A stretch of 64,000 nucleotides of DNA from Tricholoma matsutake (GCA_026075535.2 AP026549.1:3844001-3908000); one strand, 5' to 3'. Shown: positions 22,354-35,763, counted from the first letter of the stretch. Notes: generated by a model not told the origin, from the sequence alone. Numbers and translations are program-made.

Positions 22354-24055
22354 TGCACAATGAGAAAGCAGGAAAAGCGCCTGGATTCAGTGGGTCATGC
22401 AGAAGGCTCGGAAATCTTGTATGTATTGAGATAGGAACATACAGATTCTGTATGGTCTGCCAGTGTAGATTGTCTGACCCCAGATACATGATAAGCAATG
22501 AGGAAGTGATGCCAGGTACCAGTAGAAGCTCACTTTCTCATCAATTTCCAACAATCATCTTGATCAAAGCGAGACCACAAATCATTGCCTGAAGCCAATC
22601 TGATGCCCTTTGCAGAATTACTGTGCTCTGGATTGGCGATATTCAGTGTTTGATTGGTGTAAGGAGTAGTGACAAAATCATCATCCTCTTCAGAGTGAGC
22701 TTCTTCTGTGGACATCGCACTGGCCACTACAAGACTTCCACTGGAAGTGTATGCTGTAGCAGCAAGGACTTCTTTGTTACACACTAGAATAGTTGTCACT
22801 GCATCAACCTTTCTGTGGACCGGTAGATTCTGGATGGGAGGAGCATCTGTGGCAGGGAGTATGGTGTTTCCCTGATTGATAGTAGTGAGTAAGCGGAGAA
22901 GAAGGGTGAGATTTCAAAATTTCATATGAAGCGCCAAATTCAAGTCTGAGTCAGGCTCTGCCTGATTAGGAGAGCTTCGAAGTATCTGCACTGAATTGGT
23001 GGTCATTGGAACTGAAATCAAGAGGTGGTGGTACAATGATGGGTTGAGACAATGGACACCAGCGTCCGACTCGGAGTCACTGTTCAAGTTATAAACTGTA
23101 TACAAACGTGAGAAAAGACTCTCGGACTCTCTGCTACTGCAAAGCTCCAGTGTTTCTAAGATGGAAATGCACCTGATCTGCCAAGCATAGGGTAGAATCG
23201 TGTAGTAAGAGGTAGTAAGTATGTGATATATCATATGATCATGATCCGGTGGCTACTTATAAGTTATAACGTCCAAGTCTCATGCTGTCTCACGTATATC
23301 GCTATATCATGAGATGATATCATTTGCTGCGATGAACCAGAATGCCGGAATCTCTGACTTGGAGTCTTTTCCTCATAACTACATACATATGCAGCGGGTC
23401 ACCTAGTGGCCGCTACTTTTGTATAGCCACCAATCTGACCAGCGAATTTTTTTTAAATAAAGTATGACTGAAAATGAGCATGAGAAGACTATAAGAACAC
23501 AAGATTCAATTATTAGCCAAAAAATGGTCAGGAGTACAGTAAAGGTTAGGCTGATGGCGTTGACTAGTAATTAGGGGCCCGCAGCAACATTGAAAATTTG
23601 AACACAACAAATCTATGGCTGACCAAAGAAACAGCATACAGCCAGCAGAATGAGCTCATGCTGGGAAAATCTTGCACGACAATTTGATGCTTAGTGATTT
23701 AGTAATACACTCGCAGTTTGTATTTGAAAGCATGTTAGGGTTAAGGTTAACCGCAGGCAAATGTTACACAGCCACTGAAATCTGATGGCATGGTCCCAAA
23801 ATTCAAGTTCAATGTCCTAGGCCAAGGTGACATATTGAAAGAAGACAAATACATAGAAAATCTGTTATATAGAGAGATGCTACCTGTGCACAGAGATTGA
23901 AATAGAAGAAATGTTGCCTATGGGAGTATCACTGAACTGGGTCTTCAAGTTCACCATCACACTGGCCACAGTGATCATGATACAACAGCCTTAGACTCAT
24001 GACCCTCATACGAGTATGAGCAAGCGTCGATACCTCGTAGAGGGACTGGACAATG
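22354..24055. other. 5' region of the deaminase-like gene and spacer, with repeats
   Basis: Minus-strand frames at 22799-22530 and 22498-22247 may be upstream exons of the deaminase-like gene, with GT-AG signals near 22540 and 22480, but are not proven. 23248-23431 is a possible 184-bp MITE with GGTGGCTA/TAGCCACC ends and no target duplication. 23735-23830 is an inverted copy of sequence at 28615-28705 (AGGGTTAAGGTTAAC and GCAGGCAAAT shared). Confidence 0.45.
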
Positions 24056-27000
24056 CTAAAGTGACTGTAACGATGGTAGGGTGTCACATCTCCTGCGTTT
24101 GCGTGGATGTGAGCAATCAGCTATGACATCTGTCAGTGAGCATGTGAAGATGGTCTGAACGTTGGATATACCATCATCATCTGAGTTGCTCAGATCACCA
24201 TCATCATCACTACTGGACTGGTCTTCATCATCACTGTCTGAATCGCTTTCTTCACTGTTGCGGTCAGAGTCATCTGAGGAATTCATGTCAGAATCTGATT
24301 CCATAACCAGATTGTTGTACTGCTGTACGAAGTCCAGGTCTACAGGAGTTGCCCCAAGGCTCAGGATATCATGGCCTGCAATGTCTTTGTAAGTAGATTG
24401 TGTTTAAAGAAAGTGTAATACCTACATCTCGTGTATGAGGATAACACTCCTGCCCTAGCCTTAACAACATATCTTGGTCCTGCCCACTCGAAGCCCTTGC
24501 TAACCGCAAAATGCAGATCATAAGGGAAATACTTCTTCAGTAAATCCGTCAGAACATCTGCTGTGCACTCCAACACTTCACCTTGAGCATCATTCTCTTC
24601 TGCCATAGTCTTAGTATATGAGATCAGTGCTACAATATGCTGGGAGAGTAGGTCCTTGAATACGAGGCCACCATCAATGAATGATTCCTTCTCGGGGTTG
24701 AGAAACAGATAGCGTGCACACCACCAATGACAAAGGTCCCTAGATAGCCCAGGGGCATGGATAGTGCACAGTCAATCATGGTCATGTTTAGGTCCATGTT
24801 GATATTTCTTCCTGTACGCCAGAGGGTTGATGAGATCCCCAAGCTCCATGACGATGCATAACATGAACAGGTCAAGCACCCCTTCAAAAGTGGAGACATC
24901 GGGAATATGACAAGTGGGTGGTGGCATCGACAAATCTAGTTTAGACCCGCGCTTGACGAGAACATAGTGAAGATAAGTAACCATCCTTCAAAGTAGAAGA
25001 TGCGCATCATGACTGTGTTCCATGTTCGTCACCCTCTCGCTAGCAACAAACATATGATAAAGCCCGAAAACCGTGTCTTGGATCGTGGACATCGTGTAAA
25101 AATGACCTCCATGACAAATTGCAGATTCTGGTGTCACAACAAAATGTGGTGTGTTTGGCTGCATTAACCTATAGGACAATGGTTATGAATACGGGGGTGC
25201 CAAGCAGACACAACTTACATTCGGGATCTGGGACAAAGAAGGACTGCCTCAAGGTCCCACTTCTCCAGATTGGCAGCAGAAATATTGTATTCTTCAGTAA
25301 ATAGCGTAGCATCAGAGAAATGCATCGACCCAGGTTTGGGCTTTGCAACGATCCACCATTTCATGCCAGTTTGGGTGTCGAAGTAAGTGCAGAAGCCATT
25401 GCAATCAATATGCCAGAGATGGTGGGCACCTGATGTTGCTGCAAGGCCCCATCTAGTACTTGCCATTGGAAATGAAATAGCCCAGCTACACATCGGTAAA
25501 TCGACGGTGGCACTGAACGCTGCAAGATCAGAAGCAAATGATGTGGGAGGATGAGGGGCAGACAGCATTGGGAAGTCCAGTGCATTGAGGATTTTACTTT
25601 TCTCCCTATGACACCTCAGCATATCTTCTAAAGTACCCTTCAGGTGGCGAGATGATTCAGCTTTGAAGGAGTTTTCAATTGAGTAATCTGGCACATAATC
25701 AGGATGTCCAAACACAACAAGAGTACACTTCAAACACACCATGAATCATCACAGACTTGTACAGGTCCCCTAATGTTTTCAAACCCTTTTCGTCGAAAGC
25801 GAGTGTAGGCTCAAATTGGTCATGTATTACAACATGTTTTCAGCGGAATATTGCTTGTATCTCTTGGTCACTCTTGCTCCCAAGTTCCTGCTTTGAGAGT
25901 ATACAAAATGCGCTCTCCTCTGGACAAGCCATCCACAGAGGTCGGCCATCTTTATAGCCTGCTATGACAGCACTGTGAATAATTTTGAACATGGAGCACT
26001 CATCAGCAAACTAAGGGAGTGCCGAAAGTCACTATATTGTGGTGAATGAGTCTTGGTAGAGTTTACATGGAATGATGGGGTGTATGTAACTGGGTCATCC
26101 TTCCCAGGAGCCCATAGCAATACTGATTTGCCTACGAATCATTTCTATAGATGGAATATGAGTTATTAGGTATGAATTATCATACATATAACCATGCATG
26201 CCTTTCGAGTTCTTGAAAGGTTTGGTTTTTCAGGTTTAATCTGCAAAGGACGATAAATTGTGTTCTTTTAAGATGGAAAATGACTGACCATATCCTGCGT
26301 TAAGTCGATGATATCAACAAGTCTACTAACACCTCCAAATTTGATCTCCTCAAAATAGTTGTGCTCCACGGCATCTACAGACTGCAGTCCAGATTGAATT
26401 TTTGATTCAGGCTTTGGTTTTGGTTTTGGCCTTGGCCTTGACCTTGACTTTAACTTTGTTTTTGGCAGTGGAAGGGGCAATTGGTCTGTTTTCTTTGTTT
26501 TTGCCTCTCGCGTCGGGTTCTTTCGCTTTTCTCCAGCGATTGGACTGTCCTTTTTAGTGGAGAGTGAATTGTCAGAGGGTGAAGCATCGTGCGGGGGCTT
26601 GATTCTGGAGTTGCGTTGTTTGGAGCCTTGTCGTGCTCATTCATACTGCCCTCTCTCATGTCCACATCCACTGCACCAGATTGTTCTCCTCGGTTTGCAA
26701 CATCTCCTGTATCCACATCAACATCCATTGCACTAGGATTCTCGTCCTCCCCTCCAGATCTTCCCGGTTGTTCTACTTGCTGTGCGACGTCTGCTCTATC
26801 CACATCACTTGCTCTATCCATGGCAATATCCATACCAGAGTTGTCAGTGAGCCTTTCTGGTCGAGCACTTCCTTGGTCATTTTGGTGTCGATAAGCCCCT
26901 CTCGCAGCGCCACTATTTCCTTGTCCATGGCTATCATCTTCCTCAGAATTCCTACCTCCAAGACAGTGCAATCCTTTGCGAACACATTTTTCATCCTCAT

Positions 27001-27318
27001 CACCATCCTCCTCCTCCTCCTCCTCCTCTTCCGCGTCCACCGCAGCCCCAGGCCCACCATGTACAGAGGTTGCACCACGTGCAAAGGAATTAGGAGACTC
27101 CACATGATGGTTCACACGATATTCAGAGGTAACAACAGGGACCTTTAGTATTTGGATATCTGAGAAATCGAATTAAAGTCGGTCCATAGATAATATAAGA
27201 AGGTCTCACCAGCTGTGAACCAACTGGCATCATCATTACATATATCATGTACACCCATTGCAGAGATATCTGTGAATGCTTCCACCAACAACCCTGGAAT
27301 CGTTGCAGTTGTTTTCAT
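24056..27318 (-). pseudogene. JmjC-domain protein gene with three in-frame TGA codons
   Basis: JmjC proteins are Fe(II)/2-oxoglutarate dioxygenases, mostly histone demethylases. The likely start is the ATG at 27318 (CCACCATG context). An intron at about 27210-27160 leads to a long low-complexity part: an E-run near 27020, repeated AMDVDVDTG-like acid motifs and a basic stretch near 26430. The JmjC core is in 26000-24990. LNALDFPML and STRWGLAATSGAHHLWHIDCNGF contain the first iron ligands, His (25410-25412) and Asp (25404-25406). GMKWWIVAKPK follows, then MQPNTPHFVVTPESAICHGG, leading to HFY with the third ligand. A helical region (LDLFMLCIVMELGDLINPLA) and an acidic serine tail (24304-24190) end it. 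TGA stops interrupt it at 25840, 24988 and 24772. There are several GT-AG introns. Confidence 0.75.
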
Positions 27319-27658
27319 GGTGGCAATATCAAATATAACTCTTAATAGTTGTTTTTCAACCTTTCTAATTATGGTGGGTCGTTTGTTACCAAATGATTTC
27401 CAGAGCTATAATAACGTTTAGGAATCAGCAGCATCCTTCCAGTTTCAAGTGCTCTCATACCTCAAACATTTTCGTCTTCCCAAAAGACATGTTTATTAAT
27501 GAACGATTGACAAGGAGGAATACTGGTGAAAGGGCAAGAGTGATAAATAAAGGGTTTTGTAACATTTCTGGCGCTATGTCAAAATTCTCGTGGTCTACTG
27601 AAGCGCCATATCTGACACATTGTGAACATTAGGAAAAGTCTGTCATGAAATTATGCCT
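27319..27658. other. Intergenic, no gene seen
   Basis: AT-rich spacer between two genes transcribed in the same direction. No motif is recognised. Confidence 0.4.
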
Positions 27659-28458
27659 TTACTTTCCAAGTGCCTCCTTGAGATCATTCTTGTCATTGGG
27701 CAAGTACAAATTACCCTGATGACTAAAGTGTTGGGGAAAAAAATATGGAGAGTGTGGCACACGTACTTGGAGAAGATAGGACAGATGAAATGCAGCAGCC
27801 ACAAAGTTTTGGATAATCTTCGCCCTGTGAACATTCCCAGTGGCATGACAAACCACATGATAACAGGCAGAGAGCCGATTATCAACAGTCATTGCATTAA
27901 GAAACATATATGTGCTATCAGATTCCATGCTTCCAATCGCAGTTTTGATGACTTTGGGCCAGTCACCCATAGTTGCATGGCCCTGAGAGGTATATTTTTA
28001 AACAGGCAAGTAGTGTTACAGAGAAAAAGAGATGCACAATCTTATCAACGAATGGCACTTCCCCCCTTTCTTTGGAATTGCTCTCTGATGCCATATCAAA
28101 AACAAATGCGACTACATCCAGGAGGCTATACTTCAGAAGTTCCTTCACAAGTATGTCGGCCTTTTTCTCAGGAAAGTCACCAGTTAGACAAAATCTTCGC
28201 AGGACCATCAAGTTCTCCATTCCTGTAAAGTATGTTGACCCAGATTGCAAGTTCTCCTGCTCATGAATCACACCCAAGTACGCCTTAGCAGAATAAGCAT
28301 TAACAGAAAATAATTGAAAAGTGAGTCAACTCACACACACATTAGATACCACCATTTCTAGTTTATCAAGACCACTGGGGGCAGAGACAACATCTGTTTT
28401 CCAAGGAATGTCTTTGAAAAAGGTGCTTGTGGTACGAAATTTCTCCTGGTTGGCCATT
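27659..28458 (-). CDS. Hypothetical protein, three or more exons
   Basis: No family was recognised. The start is ATG at 28458 (MANQEKFRTTSTFFKDIPW). A GT-AG intron lies at about 28340-28285. Exon 2 reads YLGVIHEQENLQSG, TGMENLMVLRRFCLTG, LVKELLKYSLLDVVAFVFDM and KIVHLFFSVTLLACLKIYLSG, mostly amphipathic or hydrophobic helices. Exon 3 follows about 27980 (WPKVIKTAIGSM, YHVVCHATGNVH, NFVAAAFHLSYLLQVRV). The stop is at 27659-27661. It is transcribed divergently from the gene at 28771 across a shared 300-bp promoter that carries a box pair, so it is likely part of the same mobile block. No in-frame stops were found within the exons. Confidence 0.5.
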
Positions 28459-28479
28459 TTGGCCTAGCACTGCAACCTT

Positions 28480-28705
28480 GAACTTCAAGTTATGGCACTT
28501 GAGTGACAAGAAGTCAGACTCAACACCAGTGCAGGTGACGAAAAGTCAGACCAGCACTTTTAACTGCAGCCAGGAATATGGCAAGATATGACAAGAATGA
28601 GACTCAGACTTTAAGCTTCAAGAACAAGGGCTGCCGCCACTTTGAACTTGAATTTTGGTGGCTGTGTAAGATTTGCCTGCAGTTAACCTTAACCCTACAT
28701 TAGCG
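28480..28705. promoter_or_regulatory. Divergent promoter with a box pair and a shared inverted module
   Basis: Boxes GTGACAAGAAGTCAGAC (28503) and GTGACGAAAAGTCAGAC (28535) lie 32 bp apart. 28615-28705 contains GCAGTTAACCTTAACCCTAC and is an inverted match to 23735-23830, with partial similarity to 36290-36380. Confidence 0.55.
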
Positions 28706-28770
28706 TGAGAACTTGAGACAGCGCCCATTTAATTATATGGTGGGAACCTACGCACGAGGACTTTATACCC

Positions 28771-30462
28771 TTGAGGGACCCAGCATCCCCCATTCGGGGC
28801 CTTGGCAAGTTATTGGATTTGAAGCTGGGTGAGCTGAAGTGTTCAGTGTCGATTTTGTTATCTCGGGTCCAAGCATTCATGTCGAATTCATCCAAATCTT
28901 GGGCGCTGCCTACCCTTGGTCCAATGGTTAAAATGATCGAGCATGGCCTTGTCCGTCTTGGGTCGGTATGGATGAACTTCCATCAGATGGCGTTTGGCAT
29001 GAGGGATGTGCAAAGGTGTTGGCTTGATGTAATGGCAATGTTGGATTACATGGAGGTGTACAAACCCCAGATGGACTCAACTAGGTTGGGAGTGGGCTCC
29101 CCGTCAGTCGAAGTTGCCTACACTGTTGGTGTTTTCACCAATGATATTTGCATTGCGCAGGACTTTGTCCATGCAGGCCTTCCATTCTGGTTGACATGGC
29201 CAGCCTCCGACCTTGGCCAAACAAATATACTTGCAGTCATCCCACTTATGGTACCGCACCACTATGGGATCTGCTTTGAGCCACACCGCTTCAATTACCC
29301 TATTATATACTGGGGCCCGGCTAGTTCTCATCACAAGCATGAGGCAATCTTACTGTATGCTCGCAACTTCCTGCGCTATCCAGATCTGTTTGCCCTCCAT
29401 GCCAGCGAAATGAATACATCCGCATCAGGACATGTAGAAGCCTTAGTAAGATCAAAATATGGACCAGGCGCCAGGGCCATTGGGGGAGTGAGCCAACAAT
29501 ATGGTGCCAACAAGGGTAAGGGAAAAGGAGTTCTTTGTAAGTAACCAGAGTTGTTTTGTCATCCATGAACTCACCCTCCCATGACAGATAATAAGCGGAA
29601 ATCTTCAAATCCGCCAACAGGCCGCGACAAGTTTGATGTGTATGAGAGCCCCCTCATGCCACTCCCAATTCCTGCCTGGCATGATGCATTGAAGGCGGTT
29701 AAAAGGGACAAACCCCCAGCATCTTATCACACATGTTATCTATTTCCTGAGGCAGCGATTTTTGCTTCCACCAATGAGGCTTGCCGTGCAAAATTCTTTG
29801 CCACATGGAAAGTATTTCAACCTGCCTGCATCTTATGAGTATTTTCAGTGGAAAGCTCAGCATCTCCCTTGTCTGGTCAACAGTGGTGTGATTTTCTTCT
29901 TGATGGGCTTGTGGCATGCAGCCACAAGCCAAGTTTAATTCATCAATGTGAACAAGTCAAGGCTATCTTTGCAGATGCTTTGGATGAACTCCAGATTGAT
30001 TTTTGTCCTCCACCATCTGACAGTTGTCCCACAGTGCCAGTTGATGAGGCACAGAAAATTCTATGGGAATTGACTGAGCTTAATTTCCACTTTGAGCTTT
30101 TGGCCCTTGACATGCATGCCTCAGGCTTGTCACCCCACCGGGGTGAACATGAGCGGCAGGCTATGGTGCTAAAGTGTTTTGATGTACCTTCGCTAGTTGT
30201 CACCAATGTACAGCGGGCAAATTTTGGTTTGCAAGCTCATGACTGGCGAGAAAGGTTACCATTTTTGCTGGCGGTGAGGGCATTGATGAGGGATTGGGAT
30301 GGACTGAAGCCAACACCTCTTTTACTACCTGATCTGGCCTCACATGATATGTATACTGAAGCAGATGTCCAGCAACTTGAGGACCACATCACTTGTTTTT
30401 ATACGCAAACTTTCTATCGTTTATTTGGCCATGCCGCAGTTGTTCCTACCCAGCTTCCATAA
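28771..30462 (+). pseudogene. Large transposon-associated hypothetical gene with one TGA
   Basis: The function is unknown. I recognise the pattern as a protein common near mobile elements in mushrooms. Exon 1 (28771 to about 29537) contains VQRCWLDVMAMLDYMEVYKP, DFVHAGLPFWLTWP and YARNFLRYPDLFALH. A GT-AG intron of about 50 bp joins it to GRDKFDVYESPLMPLPIPAW. A TGA at 29836-29838 follows ACIL and is followed by VFSVESSASPLSG in the same frame, so one arginine-type codon has probably become a stop. The C-terminal part holds ILWELTELNFHFELLALDMH, LMRDWDGLKPTP and QLEDHITCFYTQTFYRLFGH. It ends TAA at 30460-30462. Fragments of exon 1 are duplicated at both ends of the composite block. Confidence 0.68.
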
Positions 30463-30932
30463 TTACCTATGTATAGTATATCTTGTAAAATCTTATTATC
30501 TGTGAACATCCTTCTGTTTTATTAGTCCACATTGTCCCAACTTCCAGCTTGAGTCATTTTAGTATAACCCATCATACATGGTCAAAGCAAAGGTATGGTG
30601 CTACAACTATTGATGATATCCACTGATGATTTGGGATAATTTGAAATAGGAAACTTTGAAGTGCAAGTTTGATGGGAATGACAACAGTAAGCTCACTCAT
30701 CCCTTAGCATTAACTTGAACATTTCCTCATTCTAATACAATGCCTCTGTAGCATGCCCAACATTTATGGCCTTTTACTAATCCAGCAATATCGGACTCGG
30801 ACTGTCAATTCATAAATTGACTCATACATGCTAGCGATCGTTTTCTCACGTTGAGCCCTCCAGTCAGGCTGAGGTTTCTGGACGTCGCACTGTTAGCAGA
30901 GTTCTGCCCACCACCATTCTCATTATCTTGCC
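30463..30932. other. Intergenic region before the transposase gene
   Basis: No gene is seen. CGACGTTG-like and TTTTCTCACGTTGAGCCC words near 30840-30860 could belong to the transposase promoter, without clear support. Confidence 0.35.
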
Positions 30933-33900
30933 ATGGACCTGCCGCCAGCCTGGTGTCAAGTCTGTGTTTGTGGGCACATGTTCTCTGTACTACAAGCCTA
31001 TACTTTTCACAAGCGTAGTTGCCAGAAGATGAAGAAACAGCTTTCCAGCGGTCTGGAGAAAGCTAAAGAGGTCTGGCAGTCCAAGAAGCATCAAAAAATG
31101 GAAGTAATGCAAAGCACAACTGCGGAAAGCCCTACAGACCAAAATGTAGCTGTTGAACAAGAATTAAACAATGTTGCACTCACCATGCAAAGTGAAGTAA
31201 GACTTATGATGTTGGTGCAGCTCATTGCTCATTGAATTGCTATTATACCAGTTAGAGTGCCTCCATGAACAACGAAGACTTGGATCAACCACTGGCAGAG
31301 CACAGGGGTCGCTGGGAAAACCACCAACTACCCAAGTGCTACCGGGATATACTACCTGAACCTCCACCGGCACTTCCTCCAGCTCCTCAACCAGAAGCGT
31401 TGGAATGCACACTGACCACGTCTCCAGCTACCATACCAGCATCACCCTCATCCGAGCAACCCCCAAATGCTCATTCCCATGTCAGGAGACTGCTGAAATC
31501 CATACAGAATAAATTTGGCATTTTCCGGCAGTATCATGCAACTCATTTCCCAGGCCACGATCTCAACAAGAATATAACACGTGACGACCTGATGGATACA
31601 TCCCCAGATACCTTCCCTGACCATCCAGCTGACTCTTACCACCCATATCCAAATCAGTTGTCGTTTTTACTAGGAGAATGGTATTGGAATGGTGGGTTAA
31701 AGAAAACACAATCTGGCTTTCAGGATCTCATCAAGATAGTCGGGCATCCAAACTTTCAACCTGAGGACGTTTCAGGGACAAACTGGCAGCTTATTAATGC
31801 GCAGCTGAGTGGAGATCAGCCATGCAACCCCTCGAACAATGAAGGCTGGGAGGACAAAGAGGATAACAGCGGGTGGGTTAGAACCCCAATCAAGATCAAG
31901 GTTCCATTCCCCAGAAGGTCACTGCATCCAGGGCAAAAGGAGTTCGACGTGGGAACGCTTCATCACCGCAAGCTGGTGTCGGTGATTAGGGAGAAAATTA
32001 TGCGTCCCTCTAACCATCCACACCTCCATTTCGAGCCGTATGAGTTATTTTGGCAACCAACTGAAGCTTCTAAACCAGTCAAAGCTCATGGAGAACTCTA
32101 CACTTCAGAGGCATTCATTGAGGCTCACTGTGACCTTCAGGATTCTCCTGGAGAGCTGGGATGCGACCTTCAGAGAGTTGTAGTGGGTCTTATGTTCACC
32201 TCAGATGGTACTCAGCTCTCAGCGTTCAGCACCGCTAAACTATGGCCAATTTATCTTGCGATGGGGAATGAGTCGAAGGACAGAAGGTCAAAGCCCTCCT
32301 GTCAAGCATTTGAGCACATCGCCTACCTAGAGACAGTGAGTAGGACCTCATTAACTTTGCGCTAGTATGTGATCCTCATTCCTTTTTGAATGACAGCTCC
32401 CAGATGCATTTAAAGCCTTCGCCACAGAGCACCTGGGTGGAAAGGGCCCAAATGGAGCATTCATGGCCCATTGTCATCGAGAAATCTATAACACTCAGTG
32501 GGAGATCATCCTTGATGATGAATTCCTGGAAGCTTATGAGCATGGAATCGTGATTATGTGCTGCAATGGCATTTGGCGTCGCTTTTACCCTCGTATATTT
32601 ACATATTCTGCAGACTACAAGGAGAAGTAAGCCAAGATTCTTTTGAATGCTGGCATCTTTAACTCAAAGTTTTGAAAGAATTCTTATAGCTAGCATTCAT
32701 AATCTTGGTCAGTGCCCTTGTCCTTGTTGTCTCATACTGTTAGATCGTGTTGCCAATATGGGGATGCATCAAGATATGACACAGTGCAGGACTCTCGCCC
32801 GGATTGATGATGTGAAATGGCGTAATCGTGTTGAGACGGCGCACGAGAAGATATATGAGCAGGGTTATGTGGTTGATAGTACGGCAGTGGAAGATCTCCT
32901 ACAAGAAGATTCTCTTGTTCCAACAGCAGTATGACCTTCTTACCTCTCTGATGGTTGACTTTAATGCTCATGCTTTGTCAGAATGCATTTTCAAGCAAGC
33001 TGGCACCATTTGGTTTCAACATGTTCGGCATGCTCGCTGTGGATCTCATGCATGAGGTTGAGCTCGGTGTCTGGAAGGCAGTTTTCATACATCTACTACG
33101 CATTCTAGATTGCCAAAATGAAAGCCTCAAGCACGAGTTAGATAGATGGCAAGCATTGTTCGAAGCCTCAGAAGGCTTGGTACTGATATTTCCATTAGAT
33201 TTCAAGAGATTCCTCCTTTTGGGGTTGATGGCATAAGAAAAATAAGGTCGAACCGGTCGGAATTGAAGAAGATGACTGCTCATGATTATGAGGATATGTT
33301 ACAAGTGGGTGTTATCGCTAGTATTCTCGACTTGACTGATATCATTCACATAGTGTGCTATATCCATTTTTGATGGTCTTCTGCCTGAACCCCACAATAC
33401 ATACATTCTCAAGCTCTTATTTGAATTAGCCCACTGGCATGGTCTTGCCAAGCTCAGCATGCACACGGATGCGACTCTGGACATTTTATCGCATGTCACT
33501 ACATCTCTGGGAAACAGCCTACGCACATTTGAGGAAAAGACATGTGAAGCATTCGAGACTCGAGAGTTGGAACACGAGCATGCTGCTTGGCAATGACGTC
33601 AGGAGAAATCTGCAATTAATGTGGTGTCTGGATCAAGAGGACCTATGGCATCCAGCAGTAATGCACGGAAGCAGAAGAAGCTCAATCTGAGGACTTATAA
33701 GTACCATGCACTCGGCGACTATGTTGACACCATCCAGCGCTTCAGTACAACTGACTCATATTCCACTCAATCAGTAAGCTTTTACATGATATTTTGTGTA
33801 ACATTGCTTATGGTGGTGGTGGGCATCAGAGCGAGCTCGAGCACCGAACGTCCAAAACTCAGTCACTTCGGTCTAGCGGCTGATCAATACCACAGCAAAT

Positions 33901-35188
33901 ATTGAGGATTGAGCGACAAGAGCGCTGTATCAGCATGATCCACGAGAGGCTGGATCGTCAACCCCTTAGCCCATCCTCAGAAATAGAGCCAGAGGATGTT
34001 ACACATGACCCTGGGGTACAGTACAACATAGGAAAGTCCCAGAAATGTTCTGTACACATACCGACCTTCCTACAAAAGAATGAGGGTGATCCTGCAATCA
34101 AGGTGAACAATCTTTGTATTCTTCTGCTGATTTGTACTAACCCCTCATGCAGAATTTCTTACCAAAGTTAAGAGAGCATCTACTTCCCCAAATCCAAACA
34201 GCATTGCTCTGGGAAGCTGAATTGCTTTCAGAGCCTTCCAGCTTCAGAACAGGCTCAGATACTGGACTATTTCATAGCCCCAACAGAAATGCATGCAATT
34301 TCATGTTCTTGAAGAAGGACTGCATATACCACCACAAGCTTATTCGATTCCACTTTACCACTTATGATGTTCAGTGTGGGACTGACATTGTTAACCCAGG
34401 GACATCTCGTTGTAATGTCATGCTTCTTGCCGATGATGTGGAGAGTTCGAATCCACATCATTTCTTGTATGCATGGGTCCTCGGCGGATATCACATAAAT
34501 GTGATCTATACTGGGCCTGGCATGCGTGATTTTGAAGCTCGCCGCTTTGATTTTTTGTGGGTGCGATGGTTTGAGGTTGTTAATCCAGGGTCTTCAGGGT
34601 GGAGTAATTCCAAGCTAGACTCTGTCTGCTTCCCTCCTATGAATGAAAATTGTTCTTTCAGTTTTGTGGATCTGAAAGATGTCCTGCATGGGTGTCACAT
34701 CTTACCAGCCTTTGCAAAAGGAAAACGACGAGCGGATGGGATTGGCATCTCGCGCTGCGCCAAGGATAGTAAAGATTACAATCAATACTACGTTAACTGG
34801 TGTGTTTATTGCTTACTTGCTACTTCTGATTTCATTCTGTTCCCCTAGGTTCTCTGACAGGGATCTTCTCATGCACTACCACTGGGGGCTGGGTGTTGGC
34901 CACTTTCATGCACATCAGTCAGCACTCACTTCAGGCTGTGTTTCCAATCTGACTGAGGATGCCCAAGAAACTCAGGCTCCAGGTCTGGGGCTGCAGGAAG
35001 CATTGGGAGAGTCTCTTGCACAGGACAACGACAGAGGTAGTGACATGGGTTATGAGTCGCACAAACCAGAGCTGTGTTTGGAAGACCTTGACTTGGAAGG
35101 GTGGGACGACATTGAAATGGATGACGTAGAGGATGGGGAGGGGGAAGAAGACAATGGAGAGCCTGAAGATTTTACTGGGATGTACTAG
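30933..35188 (+). pseudogene. Plavaka-type transposase, about ten exons, broken by TGA codons
   Basis: The gene starts at the ATG at 30933 with a C2H2-like zinc finger, CQVCVCGHMFSVLQAYTFHK. After an intron (31196-31255) come RYRD-like ILPEPPPALPPA, NQLSFLLGEWYWNGGLKKTQ, FQPEDVSGTNWQLINAQL, GTLHHRKLVSVIREKI, FEPYELFWQPTEA, then GCDLQRVVVGLMFTSDGTQL. Further exons carry LPDAFKAFATEHLGGKGPNG, FYPRIFTYSADYKEK, ILIASIHNLGQCPCPCCL, FNMFGMLAVDLMHEVELGVW, EDMLQ, LLFELAHWHGLAKL, LRTYKYHALGDYVDTIQRF, FHFTTYDVQCGTDIVNPGTS, DFLWVRWFEVVNPGSSGW and LLMHYHWGLGVGHFHAHQS. The acidic tail ends at 35186-35188. TGA stops at 33594 and 33881 interrupt the frame. The order and motifs match the transposase family annotated as Plavaka in fungi. 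The copy cannot make a full-length enzyme. Confidence 0.85.
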
Positions 35189-35763
35189 GCGTACATTTCT
35201 TAACATGTGTTCGCTCAGATTGGACATCTATGTATGTAGCATTTGTTTGCACTTTCTTTATCTGGTTGTCATGGAGGTCTACCTGGTCTAATTCATATTT
35301 TTGCTCTTATAGGTTTTACTGCTGCTATGGAATAATATCAGGGTCTCAATCCACCATATATAGCCTTGTAGTACCTATCATGGCACTGTGCTTGGCATCA
35401 AGTCGCACCAGAAATAGCCTGAGAATTCCCCTCCACATTTGTTACTAGTAGGCCACTCATTGGCAAGAATTTTCACTCACCAACCCTTTGAGGGGACGAA
35501 GTCGAGCGGTTACGCTGCAGAGATTTACATAGACGCTTATTGTGTCAAACCCAACTTTGGGGGAGACCTGTCCCTTGCAATAAACACATCCTCTTCAAAT
35601 CATCACAATTGACTATACCGAATGCCCTACATTTCCCCATTCTGGTGCATATAGTACTTTGGGAATGACATCCTGTTATCAAATCCATGGCTCTACAATG
35701 AATGGTGCAACGACTCAGTGTGGCGGCTGACTTCGGTGAGTTTGTGACCGAGTTTGAGAACTA
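35189..35763. other. Spacer right of the transposase
   Basis: No supported gene. A sequence near 35450-35600 (GAGGGGACGAAGTCGAGCGG) is not repeated elsewhere in the window as far as I can see. Confidence 0.35.

Noticed and set aside
26589..27148. Plus-strand serine/threonine-rich open frames
   Set aside because: Antisense of the low-complexity N-terminal part of the JmjC gene.
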